This document shows, piece by piece, positions 8,691 to 15,218 of a stretch of 34,882 nucleotides of DNA; position 1 is the stretch's first letter, and the number at the start of each line of letters is the position of its first letter. The DNA lies in NCBI GenBank assembly GCA_015065795.1, contig SVPO01000011.1, positions 1 through 34,882 on the forward strand. The letters run 5' to 3'. Position numbers and translations under genes: made by a program. Below the pieces are notes generated by a model. It did not search any database. It was not told where the DNA came from and worked only from the letters and a program-made list of their open reading frames with translations. The stretch is from Oscillospiraceae bacterium. GTDB lineage: Bacteria; Bacillota; Clostridia; Oscillospirales; Acutalibacteraceae.

Positions 8691-8719
8691 GAAAATATCA
8701 AACGAAAAGGAGAATACAA

Positions 8720-9640
8720 ATGAACCAGGAATTTCAGAATGAAGTCACTTCAACAGAGGAAATTACTGCTGTGGAGCAGCCCGCTGCTCCCGATGTGATC
8801 GAGAGCGAGCCGGCATACGTTGCTTTCCCGAATCCGGCTGATGAGTCGGAGGACGAACCCAAGCCCAAGAAGTCTGTGGCAAAGAAGATCATCATCGGCG
8901 TGCTTATCGGCATCCTCGTTGTATTGATTGGTCTGGTAATCGCCGGAGTGATTTACTTTAACAAAGCTACCGCTGAGGTTGAGCTGCCCCAGAATGAGGC
9001 GGAGGCTTCCAATATGGGCATATTTGCTGCGAAATCCGCATGGGGTGTGCTTGTTGATGAGGAGATCGTTGTGGATAACAATGATCTCCAGATGCTGGTC
9101 GAAAAGGTGATCCCCGTAGTCAATTCCTCTCTTGAGGGAACTCCTGCCGAACTGAAGGATCTTTTCTGCATCCTTGAAAATGATCGCGGTACTTTACACG
9201 GACAGATTTATGTCGGTGAGGTTGAGGTCATGGGAATCAATCTCAACATTGATGAGACCATTACCTTTTCTGCGGACTTTGACATAAACTATCAGGATTC
9301 CACGATTTTTGCACAGATCGACGAGATCAAGTGCGGCACATGGGTGATTCCCGGATGGATCAAGGATTGGGTTTTCGGAATGGTCGCCGATGTCAACCTT
9401 CCCGAGGGTCTGACAATTGAGGGCAGCGTCATCAAGTATGACGTCAGCGGACTTGATGCTATGGTCGACAAGGCTCTGGCTGATCTGCAGCCTGAAGCTC
9501 TGGAGGGAGAGATCAACATCCTTGGCTTTACCATCGATCCTTCCGAGATGTTTGATTATCTGGTGGAGAAAGTCAACGCCGAGATCACCGGCGCTGACAT
9601 TGTCGGCGATCAGCTCATCATCAATGCTTCTGCCGGTTGA
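8720..9640 (+). CDS. Single-pass membrane protein of unknown function
   Basis: I do not recognise the family with confidence. Visible: an acidic, Pro/Ala/Glu-rich cytoplasmic N-terminus (about 1-50), a Lys patch (PKPKKSVAKK), one strong transmembrane helix (about 57-77), then about 225 extracellular residues rich in Asp, Glu, Ile and Val. The outside part has alternating hydrophobic/acidic strands and no Cys pair, catalytic motif, sortase signal or repeats I can see. The layout recalls YpmS-type (DUF2140) single-pass proteins that expose a beta-rich lipid-binding-like domain, but that is weak. AAGGAG lies nine bases before the ATG. Its codon use is richer in A/T third positions than mutS2. 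It may be transcribed with the upstream operon through the hairpin at 8667-8690. Confidence 0.75.
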   Translation: MNQEFQNEVTSTEEITAVEQPAAPDVIESEPAYVAFPNPADESEDEPKPKKSVAKKIIIGVLIGILVVLIGLVIAGVIYFNKATAEVELPQNEAEASNMGIFAAKSAWGVLVDEEIVVDNNDLQMLVEKVIPVVNSSLEGTPAELKDLFCILENDRGTLHGQIYVGEVEVMGINLNIDETITFSADFDINYQDSTIFAQIDEIKCGTWVIPGWIKDWVFGMVADVNLPEGLTIEGSVIKYDVSGLDAMVDKALADLQPEALEGEINILGFTIDPSEMFDYLVEKVNAEITGADIVGDQLIINASAG

Positions 9641-9676
9641 TCGCATTACTTAACAGAATCATACGGATAATTACAG

Positions 9677-9717
9677 GAACGCCGCCCCACAGCGCTGTTA
9701 GCTGCAGGGCGGCGTTC
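9677..9717. terminator. Hairpin terminator between convergent genes
   Basis: GAACGCCGCCC (9677-9687) and GGGCGGCGTTC (9707-9717) form an 11-bp perfect stem with an inner CAGC/GCTG pairing (9690-9693, 9701-9704). T content after the stem is modest on the plus strand and low on the minus strand. It lies between convergent genes ending at 9640 and 9736 and could serve both. Confidence 0.7.
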
Positions 9718-9735
9718 TGCTGTTGCCGAAAATGT

Positions 9736-10149
9736 TTACTGTTGTTCGATGAGCTGACCGAGCTTGCTGACGGCATCTTCAATTAGCGATGACGCGGACA
9801 TATTTCCGATGCCGGCGACGATATTGTCGCAGCGGTTCATGGGTATGAGTATCCGTACGGCATCCGCCTGAGCCACCGCAAGCGCCATAGCCGGGGAGAC
9901 CTCGCCCACCAGCGCGTCGGCGATGACGATGCCCACAGGACCGATGATGACGCCGGCTTTGCGGCAGGCGACCTTTACGGCGTTTTCGCCCGTAGCGGCT
10001 TCGTGGGCGCCGCCCTTGAGCATGGACGCGGTGGCGGTGCTGTTGGTTCCCACTGCGGTGATGTGCAGGTCGGGATATCGCTCAATGACGGCTTCGATGA
10101 GCTGACGGCCTATTCTTCCGCCCTGTCCGTCGATTACCAGAATCCTCAT
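9736..10149 (-). CDS. DUF3842 family protein
   Basis: The 137-residue product starts with MRILVIDGQGGRIG, a Rossmann-like Gly-rich loop (GQGGRIG) after the first strand, and ends in a helix; the whole resembles DUF3842 of Clostridia, whose function is not known to me. The Gly-rich loop suggests a nucleotide or cofactor. GGAG lies eight bases before the ATG. It is the last gene of a three-gene minus-strand operon, 18 bases after the sirtuin; the association with an NAD-using enzyme may hint at a nucleotide-related role, which is inference. Confidence 0.82.
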   Translation of the reverse strand: MRILVIDGQGGRIGRQLIEAVIERYPDLHITAVGTNSTATASMLKGGAHEAATGENAVKVACRKAGVIIGPVGIVIADALVGEVSPAMALAVAQADAVRILIPMNRCDNIVAGIGNMSASSLIEDAVSKLGQLIEQQ

Positions 10150-10167
10150 GTCGTTCTCCTTTGCAAG

Positions 10168-10887
10168 CTATATTTCGACCTGTTCCATCACCTCGCCGAT
10201 ACGGCCGTTGATGACCAGATCGGCGTTGTGGTCATAGGGAGTGGGTTCAAGATTGATCATCACCAGACGGCTGCCGCTGTAGTAATTGACAAAGCCTGCA
10301 GCAGGATAGACCGCGAGAGAAGTGCCGCCGATGATGAGCATATCGGCGCGGCTGATGGCGGATACGGCTCCGCTGATAACCTCGCCGTCGAGGGATTCCT
10401 CGTAAAGAACCACGTCGGGCTTGACGATGCCGCCGCATTCGCAGCGAGGTACGCCGTCGCTCTGCTGCATGAACTCGGCGGTGAAGGAAGCGCCGCATCT
10501 CATGCAGCGGTTGCGATGCACCGAGCCATGCAGCTCGTATACGGTTTTGCTGCCTGCCTGCTGATGCAGTCCGTCGATGTTCTGGGTGACCACGGCAGAG
10601 AGCTTTCCTGCCTGCTCCAGCTGAGCCAGCTTCAGATGAGCGGCATTGGGCTTCGCGGTGAGACAGAGCATCTTTGTGCGGTAAAAATCGAAAAACTCCT
10701 CCGGGTGCGAATCAAAAAAGCTGCGGCTGAGCATGGTTTCGGGCGGATAGCGGAACTTCTGGTTATACAGTCCGTCCACGCTGCGGTAATCGGGTATGCC
10801 GCTTTCGGTGGACACGCCCGCGCCGCCGAAAAAGACGATGGAGCTGCTCTCGGCTATCATACGGTTAAGGGTGCTGATGCTGTCCAT
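10168..10887 (-). CDS. NAD-dependent protein deacylase (sirtuin, CobB/SIR2 family)
   Basis: Sirtuins remove acyl groups from lysines using NAD+, giving nicotinamide and O-acyl-ADP-ribose. This 239-residue cytoplasmic protein has GAGVSTESGIPDYRS (about 22-37) for NAD, the QNIDGLHQQAG block, the catalytic His in LHGS, a zinc site CMRC...CEC, and the late GTSLAVYPAA. Length is typical for class III/U bacterial sirtuins; Tyr and Arg after GIPDYRS are present in the segment but I cannot assign desuccinylase versus deacetylase. I start at ATG 10887, with GGAGG seven to eight bases upstream; a longer reading from 11055 overlaps the upstream gene and adds no conserved sequence. It sits 16 bases after the unknown gene and 18 before DUF3842. 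Confidence 0.95.
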   Translation of the reverse strand: MDSISTLNRMIAESSSIVFFGGAGVSTESGIPDYRSVDGLYNQKFRYPPETMLSRSFFDSHPEEFFDFYRTKMLCLTAKPNAAHLKLAQLEQAGKLSAVVTQNIDGLHQQAGSKTVYELHGSVHRNRCMRCGASFTAEFMQQSDGVPRCECGGIVKPDVVLYEESLDGEVISGAVSAISRADMLIIGGTSLAVYPAAGFVNYYSGSRLVMINLEPTPYDHNADLVINGRIGEVMEQVEI

Positions 10888-10903
10888 GATGTACCTCCGA
10901 GGG

Positions 10904-11365
10904 TTATTGATTATCAGCTGTTGCGTTCCAGTTGTACTCGATGCTTTCGTAAACCGTCTCAAACAGACATTCCCTGTGATATGGCTTGCGGTCTGACCAT
11001 ATCTCGCAGGTGCAGAGAACGGTAAAGTCAGAGATGTAAGTTGTGATGAATTCAAGCTGCCGTTTTCCGCTGTTCAGCATTTCTGCTAGCCTATTCAGGT
11101 CAATGCTTCTCCTGACGGTAAGGATTCGGCGGCCAAACATATGGAAGTTCCTGAAAATGTATATGCTCTCAAGATCGTATTCTCTGATGACCAGAGAAGC
11201 GACATTGCTTCTGCAGACTTTGCCATGAGGGTTGTGTTCGTTGTCCGCAAGAACAAGAAAACCATCCTCGAAAATGAATTCGATATGGTTGTCGGTTACG
11301 TGCATGCTGGTTGCGCGGCAATCGTGCAGGCTGACGCCGGAAGTCTGGGTGTGCTGCCAGTTCAT
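10904..11365 (-). CDS. Hypothetical protein, first gene of the sirtuin operon
   Basis: I do not recognise this 153-residue protein. It has no signal peptide or membrane helix. The N-terminal half is beta-rich with His, Asp and Asn clusters (residues 13-35 and 40-50), the second half is mixed, and there are scattered Cys residues (CRATS, VCRS, LCTCE, ECLF) with no regular CxxC pairs. Two aromatic/acidic patches near the end (EYNWNATADNQ, EIWSDRKPYHRE) stand out. AAGGAG lies eight bases before the ATG, and a TTGAAC-17-TAGAAT promoter is upstream, so it is a real gene. Being co-transcribed with a sirtuin, it may be a partner or substrate, but nothing in the sequence proves this. Confidence 0.8.
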   Translation of the reverse strand: MNWQHTQTSGVSLHDCRATSMHVTDNHIEFIFEDGFLVLADNEHNPHGKVCRSNVASLVIREYDLESIYIFRNFHMFGRRILTVRRSIDLNRLAEMLNSGKRQLEFITTYISDFTVLCTCEIWSDRKPYHRECLFETVYESIEYNWNATADNQ

Positions 11366-11401
11366 TGCTGGAACTCCTTTGCCGGTCGGATTTATGCTTG
11401 A

Positions 11402-11430
11402 ATTCTAACACGAAAGCACCGGCAGTTCAA
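11402..11430 (-). promoter_or_regulatory. Promoter of the unknown-sirtuin-DUF3842 operon
   Basis: Minus strand: -35 TTGAAC (11430-11425), 17-bp spacer, -10 TAGAAT (11407-11402). It starts within 15 bases of the tRNA terminator, so the operon is insulated from the tRNA gene. Confidence 0.72.
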
Positions 11431-11443
11431 CACAAACAAAAAG

Positions 11444-11475
11444 AAACCACCCTTGCAATGAAGCAAAGGTGGTTT
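11444..11475 (-). terminator. Intrinsic terminator of the tRNA-Gln gene
   Basis: AAACCACC (11444-11451) pairs with GGTGGTTT (11468-11475), extended inward by a nearly complete CTTGC/GCAAAG pairing. On the minus strand it begins immediately after the tRNA 3' CCA and is followed by CTTTTTGTTTGTG. Confidence 0.85.
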
Positions 11476-11550
11476 TGGCTGGGGTAGAAGGATTCGAACC
11501 TTCGGATGACGGAGTCAGAGTCCGTTGCCTTACCGCTTGGCGACACCCCA
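11476..11550 (-). tRNA. tRNA-Gln (anticodon CUG)
   Basis: The 75-nt minus-strand gene folds as a full cloverleaf: acceptor TGGGGTG with TACCCCA, D arm with GCCAAGCGGTAAGGC, anticodon stem ACGGA/TCCGT around loop CTCTGAC (anticodon CUG, reading CAG), TTCGAATC T loop, discriminator G and encoded CCA. The weak U1-A72 pair is a normal identity feature of glutamine tRNAs. A promoter lies about 30 bases upstream and a terminator directly follows. Confidence 0.97.
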
Positions 11551-11581
11551 ATGTTGTGCTGTTTTCCAACGAGCATTATTT

Positions 11582-11609
11582 ATTATAATCACCTGAATGG
11601 AAAAGTCAA
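11582..11609 (-). promoter_or_regulatory. Promoter of tRNA-Gln
   Basis: Minus strand: -35 TTGACT (11609-11604), 16-bp spacer, -10 TATAAT (11587-11582), about 31 bases before the mature tRNA 5' end. Confidence 0.8.
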
Positions 11610-11684
11610 GAGCTTTTTCAAAAAAATGATAAATTATTTTGCGGTAAAGTCAGCACAATGTTGGACGTGGAGTGAGGGTGATGG

Positions 11685-13079
11685 TTAAAGCAGCCGTAAT
11701 CCTTTGGGGTAGCGGTTTTTCAGCGCGCCGCCGGAAGCCTTTCCGAAGCCGGTGATGATGCCCGAGCACAGCACCACGGTATATCCTCGCAGGTCATCGG
11801 GGGCGTCGATCTGCTCACCGTGCAGGAAGCGCTCCAGCTCTCGGCTGTCCGCGCTCAGCTCCAGACGGTTTCTGCAGGAGGCAGGGTCGGCTGCCATGAA
11901 CAGCGCGTGGTGGGGCTCGATGCGTTTCTTTTCCGCTGTGCCCACAAGCACGCCTGCGCGCACAACGGGCAGTCCGCTCAGCAGTTCCATGGGGCAGGGG
12001 AGAAGATAATGGGAATCGCCCTGCTGGTGGAGCCAACCGTTGAGCGGCGTGTCAAAGCAGCTTTCCAGAAGTCCGGCAGCCGGACCGGAGTGGGACTCGG
12101 TGCAGGAGAATTCGTCATCGTGGGGCTGCAGCGTGCCGGATTTTCTCAGACGCGCCACAAAATGCCCCTCGCCGCCGTCGGAGGGGAATATGCGTCGGGT
12201 GAGGGTGATGCTGTCGGGAATGGCGATGCCGCTGATATCTTGACCGTGGGCTGCGGCGAAGGCTTTCAGTCTGTCCGCGTCCAGTCCTGGGCGACCGAAA
12301 CCGGCATCGATGGCTTCAATGTAAAAATCCGGATGCTCGCTGAGAAAAGCAGCAACGGTCAGCTCGTTTTCCTCGGGCGCGAAGGTGCAGGTGGAATAGA
12401 CCAGCACGCCGCCCTCGGCAACACATTGCGCCGCGCTGTCGAGTATTCCGCGCTGACGTGCGGCGCAGGTGCGCACGTGCTCGGGGGACCATTCGGCCAC
12501 AGCCGCTTCCTCGCGGCGGAACATCCCCTCGCCGGAGCAGGGTGCGTCCACCAGTACGCGGTCGAACCATCCGGGAAAGCGCTGGGCGATGGCGTCGGGG
12601 TGCAGGGAGGTCACCACCGCGTTCGGGATGCCCATGCGCTCGATGTTGGAAACAAGTATATTGGCTCGGGAGCGAACGTATTCGTTGGCAAAAAGAATCC
12701 CACTGCGGTTGAGCAGTGCGGCGATCTGCGTGGATTTTCCGCCGGGAGCTGCACACATATCAAGGATTCGTTCACCGGGCTGAGGATCAAGAGCCGTGAC
12801 CGCGGACATGGCGGAGGGCTCCTGCATATATATTGCGCCTGCGTGGTGCCACGGGGATTTTCCGGGACGCTGCTCATCATTGGTCAGACGATATCCCAGC
12901 GGCGAAAAAGGAACCGGCTCCAGCTCAAAGCCCATCTCCGCGATGCGCCCGGGAGACAGCTTGAGGGGATTTATCCGCATTCCGCGGCCGTGAGGGCGAT
13001 CGTACCATCTGCGAACCTCATCCGGCGCGTCGTAGATCAGATTCATTCGATCGAAAAAAAGTGGGGAAGGAAGCAACAT
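11685..13079 (-). CDS. RsmF/YebU-type 16S rRNA (cytosine-C5) methyltransferase (NOL1/NOP2/sun family)
   Basis: This SAM-dependent enzyme would methylate C5 of a cytosine in RNA, most likely 16S rRNA. Residues DMCAAPGGKSTQ form the SAM loop, DAPCSGEGMF contains one catalytic Cys (C181) and YSTCTF contains the second (C231), the two-cysteine pattern of m5C methyltransferases. After the Rossmann core it has about 190 more residues, ending in GYTVVLCSGIITGFGKASGG, as in RsmF rather than the shorter RsmB. Start: GGAG is followed by two ATGs; 13079 gives five-base spacing, 13082 two-base spacing. An upstream extension to 13163 is unlikely because it lacks a ribosome binding site and the family begins with LPSPLFFDRM. 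Which cytosine is modified cannot be told. Confidence 0.9.
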   Translation of the reverse strand: MLLPSPLFFDRMNLIYDAPDEVRRWYDRPHGRGMRINPLKLSPGRIAEMGFELEPVPFSPLGYRLTNDEQRPGKSPWHHAGAIYMQEPSAMSAVTALDPQPGERILDMCAAPGGKSTQIAALLNRSGILFANEYVRSRANILVSNIERMGIPNAVVTSLHPDAIAQRFPGWFDRVLVDAPCSGEGMFRREEAAVAEWSPEHVRTCAARQRGILDSAAQCVAEGGVLVYSTCTFAPEENELTVAAFLSEHPDFYIEAIDAGFGRPGLDADRLKAFAAAHGQDISGIAIPDSITLTRRIFPSDGGEGHFVARLRKSGTLQPHDDEFSCTESHSGPAAGLLESCFDTPLNGWLHQQGDSHYLLPCPMELLSGLPVVRAGVLVGTAEKKRIEPHHALFMAADPASCRNRLELSADSRELERFLHGEQIDAPDDLRGYTVVLCSGIITGFGKASGGALKNRYPKGLRLL

Positions 13080-13135
13080 CATCACTCCGCAAAACAGTTT
13101 TGCTGCCGCTGAATAACGGCGCAGGATCAGGATAT

Positions 13136-13163
13136 GATATATCACGAAAGGGGTGACTATCAA
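13136..13163 (-). promoter_or_regulatory. Possible promoter of the methyltransferase gene
   Basis: Minus strand: TTGATA (13163-13158), 16-bp spacer, TATATC (13141-13136). It overlaps the ribosome binding site of the divergent Asn/Gln-rich gene. Moderate match only. Confidence 0.4.
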
Positions 13164-13291
13164 TGAACAACAATCAGAACAACAACCAGAACAGAAACAA
13201 CCAGAACCAGCAGAACAACAATCAGCAGAAGAACCAGAACAGAAACGACCAGAACAACAATCAGAACAGAAGCGAGCACAACAGCCGATAA
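13163..13291 (+). CDS. Asn/Gln-rich 42-residue protein
   Basis: ATG 13163 preceded by AAAGGGGTG opens a 42-residue reading frame ending at TAA 13291. It contains 21 Asn and 10 Gln (74 percent), plus Arg/Lys, one Asp, one Glu, two Ser and one His, and no hydrophobic residue after the initiator Met. The block AACAACAATCAG recurs at 13166, 13214 and 13253, so it grew by imperfect repeat expansion. A second open frame over the same bases (from 13153) lacks a ribosome binding site and gives a Gln/Glu-rich translation that continues past the terminator; I take it as a shadow. Similar tiny N/Q-rich proteins occur in Clostridia and the composition recalls Asn/Gln-rich gamma-type small acid-soluble spore proteins, but there is no shared motif. 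Function unknown. Confidence 0.7.
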   Translation: MNNNQNNNQNRNNQNQQNNNQQKNQNRNDQNNNQNRSEHNSR

Positions 13292-13307
13292 CCGATTCAG
13301 CGATTCC

Positions 13308-13329
13308 TGAAACGGCTGCGGTCGTTTCA
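13308..13329. other. Short hairpin after the Asn/Gln-rich gene
   Basis: TGAAACG (13308-13314) and CGTTTCA (13323-13329) form a 7-bp perfect stem with an 8-nt loop, 13 bases upstream of the stronger terminator hairpin. No T tract. Confidence 0.4.
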
Positions 13330-13341
13330 AGCGGTACTTTT

Positions 13342-13373
13342 CAGGCGCCGGAGCGTATGCTTCCCGGCGCCTG
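13342..13373. terminator. Terminator between the Asn/Gln-rich gene and the convergent lipase gene
   Basis: CAGGCGCCGG (13342-13351) and CCGGCGCCTG (13364-13373) form a 10-bp perfect stem with inner AGC/GCT. TGGTTTTAC follows on the plus strand. The convergent lipase gene ends at 13379, so it may act in both directions. Confidence 0.75.
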
Positions 13374-13378
13374 TGGTT

Positions 13379-14329
13379 TTACATATCGTTCTTCAGTGGG
13401 GCAGGGCATCTGCCCATGAAATCGTAAACGTCGCCGTAGACCTTCTCACGGTCGGTTTCGTTGAGCACCTCGTGGCGGTCGTCGGCGTACAGCTTTACCT
13501 CAACGGCGGTCATTCCGGCATCGCGGAACATCTGCGCGGTCTTTTCCACGCCCTTGCCGTTTTCGCCCACGGGGTCGTTCTGTCCGGCGATGAACAGGCA
13601 GGGGATATATTTCGGCATCTTTGCGAGATTGGAAGCCTTGCCGATGTATTTCAGTCCGGTGAAAAGATCGCTGAAGGCTCTGGTGGTGAAGCAGAAGCCG
13701 CATCTGGGGTCGGCGATGTAGCTGTCGATGTTTTCTTCGTTCTTGGACAGCCAGTCGTATTCGGTGCGGCCCGGTTCAAAGGACTTGTTGTAGCCGCCGA
13801 AGCTGAGCGAATTGATGAATCCGCTGCGGTGGCGTCTGCCGCGGAACAGGGAGACAACACCGGCGACGCACTTGCCCACGGTCATCAGCGCGCCAGGCTG
13901 ATTGCCTGTGCCGGAGAGTATAACGCCGGAAAGCCCTTCCGCTTCGGGGGTGGTCAGATAGGTACGGGTGAGGAAGGAGCCCATGGAATGTCCCAGCATG
14001 AAGTGGGGCAGACCGGGGAAAAGCTTCTGTGCCTCCAGACGAACGCTGTGTACGTCGTTGGTCATGTGCGTCCAGCCCTTTCGGGGAGCGGTAAAGCCCA
14101 GATCGTCCTCGGAAGCTGCGGTCAGGCCGTGACCGAGATGGCTGTGACCGATGACGGCGACATTGCGTTCGCACATCCACCGGGCGAACTCATCGTAACG
14201 GGCGATGTGCTCCGCCATGCCGTGCACGATCTGCAGAACAGCCACGGGATTTTCCGGCTGCCACACGAGCACATGAAGCTGCTGTCCGGAAAGGGAAGAT
14301 GGGATTCGTTTCATTTCAAGGCTATACAT
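13379..14329 (-). CDS. Alpha/beta hydrolase, monoacylglycerol-lipase-like
   Basis: The 316-residue protein matches the serine aminopeptidase S33 / monoglyceride lipase type: oxyanion region VHGMAEH (about 35-41), nucleophile elbow GHSMG (S115), a late Asp in AGQNDPVG and the catalytic His in DDRHEVLNE, all in standard order. It likely hydrolyses a monoacylglycerol or lysolipid ester in the cytoplasm, as no signal peptide is present. I start at ATG 14329 because GGAGG is seven bases upstream and the preceding codons of the open frame lie in that ribosome binding site. It is monocistronic with a clear promoter at 14378-14406 and a shared terminator. Substrate is inferred from family only. Confidence 0.9.
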   Translation of the reverse strand: MYSLEMKRIPSSLSGQQLHVLVWQPENPVAVLQIVHGMAEHIARYDEFARWMCERNVAVIGHSHLGHGLTAASEDDLGFTAPRKGWTHMTNDVHSVRLEAQKLFPGLPHFMLGHSMGSFLTRTYLTTPEAEGLSGVILSGTGNQPGALMTVGKCVAGVVSLFRGRRHRSGFINSLSFGGYNKSFEPGRTEYDWLSKNEENIDSYIADPRCGFCFTTRAFSDLFTGLKYIGKASNLAKMPKYIPCLFIAGQNDPVGENGKGVEKTAQMFRDAGMTAVEVKLYADDRHEVLNETDREKVYGDVYDFMGRCPAPLKNDM

Positions 14330-14377
14330 GAGAGAACCTCCAAACAATCAATTCCAGTTGCTTTTGTATACGCAAAT

Positions 14378-14406
14378 ATTGTATAATAATCGACGGTGGA
14401 TGTCAA
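14378..14406 (-). promoter_or_regulatory. Promoter of the lipase-like gene
   Basis: Minus strand: -35 TTGACA (14406-14401), 17-bp spacer, -10 TACAAT (14383-14378), about 50 bases before the start codon. Confidence 0.85.
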
Positions 14407-14543
14407 TCGCGCGGTATGCGTCGCGCACTGGCCGAATACAATTCGATGCCGTGGTTGATGCGTGGGGCGCAGATGTCGATTGCGTCCGTAGATTCGACAA
14501 ATTTCTGCACAAAAACTGGTGCAAAGTGACAATCTGCATAATA

Positions 14544-14561
14544 TTGACAATAAATTATCAA
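14544..14561. promoter_or_regulatory. Rex-like palindrome upstream of the hydrogenase operon
   Basis: TTGACAATAAATTATCAA is an 18-bp near-perfect palindrome whose only mismatches are the fifth base pair and the central pair. Its size and TTG...CAA ends fit the consensus TTGTTAANNNNTTAACAA of the NADH/NAD+ sensor Rex, with mismatches at positions 4, 5 and 15. It lies 32 bases upstream of the -10 box. Confidence 0.45.
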
Positions 14562-14592
14562 TATAACAGTAGCTTTTCCGATTTGGTTATGT

Positions 14593-14598
14593 TATAAT
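14593..14598 (+). promoter_or_regulatory. -10 box of the hydrogenase operon
   Basis: A consensus TATAAT with a poor -35 (TAGCTT at 14570-14575, 17-bp spacing). A weak -35 suggests help from an activator or leader control. Start of transcription would be near 14605, giving an 83-nt leader. Confidence 0.6.
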
Positions 14599-14608
14599 TC
14601 GTATGTTT

Positions 14609-14661
14609 AGGTGGATAAGTCCGCCTGAAATAGTATATCGCGCGCTCGCGCAAGCGAACGC
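14609..14661 (+). other. Two hairpins in the hydrogenase operon leader
   Basis: AGGTGG (14609-14614) pairs with CCGCCT (14621-14626, one G-U). TCGC-GCAA-GCGA (14646-14657) forms a GNRA-capped stem extended by three more GC pairs across one mismatch. The second hairpin ends 13 bases before the AAGGAGG ribosome binding site. Likely RNA-stabilising or regulatory; not a known riboswitch that I recognise. Confidence 0.5.
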
Positions 14662-14687
14662 AAGGAATATCACAAGGAGGCAAAACA

Positions 14688-15182
14688 ATGCGCAAGAGTA
14701 TCAGCAAGATTCCGTTCAACGGAACGGAGGAGCAGAAGGCCAAACTGATGGCAGCCATTGAGGAGAACAAGGGTGTCCCCGGTGCCGTCATGCCTGTGCT
14801 TCAGGTTGCTCAGGAGATCTACGGCTATCTGCCTTATGAGGTACAGCTGATGATCGCTGAGGGTCTGGATGTACCCATGGAGGAGGTCTACGGTGTAGCT
14901 ACCTTCTACTCCCAGTTTGCTCTTTCTCCCAAGGGTAAGTATCACATCTCCGTCTGCCTGGGCACCGCCTGCTACGTCAAGGGCTCCGGTGACGTGGTCG
15001 ACAAGATCAGCGAGATCCTCGGCATCAAGGCTGAGGAGTGCTCCATGGACGGCAAGTTCTCTCTTACCGCCTGCCGCTGCATCGGTGCCTGCGGTCTTGC
15101 TCCGGTCATGACCATCAACGATGACGTTTATGGCCGTCTGACCGTTGACATGATCCCCGAGATCCTTGCAAAGTATCAGTAA
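14688..15182 (+). CDS. [FeFe]-hydrogenase NuoE-like subunit (HndA/HydC type)
   Basis: This 164-residue protein is the 24-kDa NuoE-like subunit of an NAD(P)-linked hydrogenase. It has an N-terminal helical region and a thioredoxin-like fold whose [2Fe-2S] ligands are C90 and C95 (CLGTAC) and C131 and C135 (CIGAC), the usual NuoE spacing. It would pass electrons between the flavin subunit and the hydrogenase chain. AAGGAGG is seven bases before the ATG. It is the first gene of a ten-gene operon, but the other three structural subunits are almost 4 kb downstream behind six regulatory-type genes. Third-position C bias is strong, as in the other hydrogenase subunits, which suggests high expression. 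Confidence 0.94.
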   Translation: MRKSISKIPFNGTEEQKAKLMAAIEENKGVPGAVMPVLQVAQEIYGYLPYEVQLMIAEGLDVPMEEVYGVATFYSQFALSPKGKYHISVCLGTACYVKGSGDVVDKISEILGIKAEECSMDGKFSLTACRCIGACGLAPVMTINDDVYGRLTVDMIPEILAKYQ

Positions 15183-15218
15183 GCGCAGCCATATTCTGAA
15201 CAGAGGATAGTCAAAACA

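Larger units (their letters stand above)
14330..14687. other. Divergent intergenic region between lipase and hydrogenase operon
   Basis: No gene is convincing here; short open frames lack ribosome binding sites and conserved sequence. The left part holds the lipase promoter (14378-14406). 14407-14540 is GC-richer, with a small palindrome CGAATACAATTCG (14433-14445), and otherwise unexplained. The right part holds a Rex-like palindrome (14544-14561), a -10 box (14593-14598) and two leader hairpins (14609-14661) of the hydrogenase operon. Confidence 0.6.

Noticed and set aside
6911-8719. A 602-codon minus-strand open frame opposite mutS2
   Set aside because: Shadow of mutS2; His- and Leu-rich translation without motifs.
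13153-13419. Gln/Glu-rich plus-strand frame over the Asn/Gln-rich gene
   Set aside because: Reads the repeats in a different frame, continues through both hairpins into the lipase 3' end, and lacks a ribosome binding site at the right distance.
14407-14540. Small open frames in the lipase-hydrogenase intergenic region
   Set aside because: No ribosome binding site or recognisable protein; they overlap the lipase promoter.
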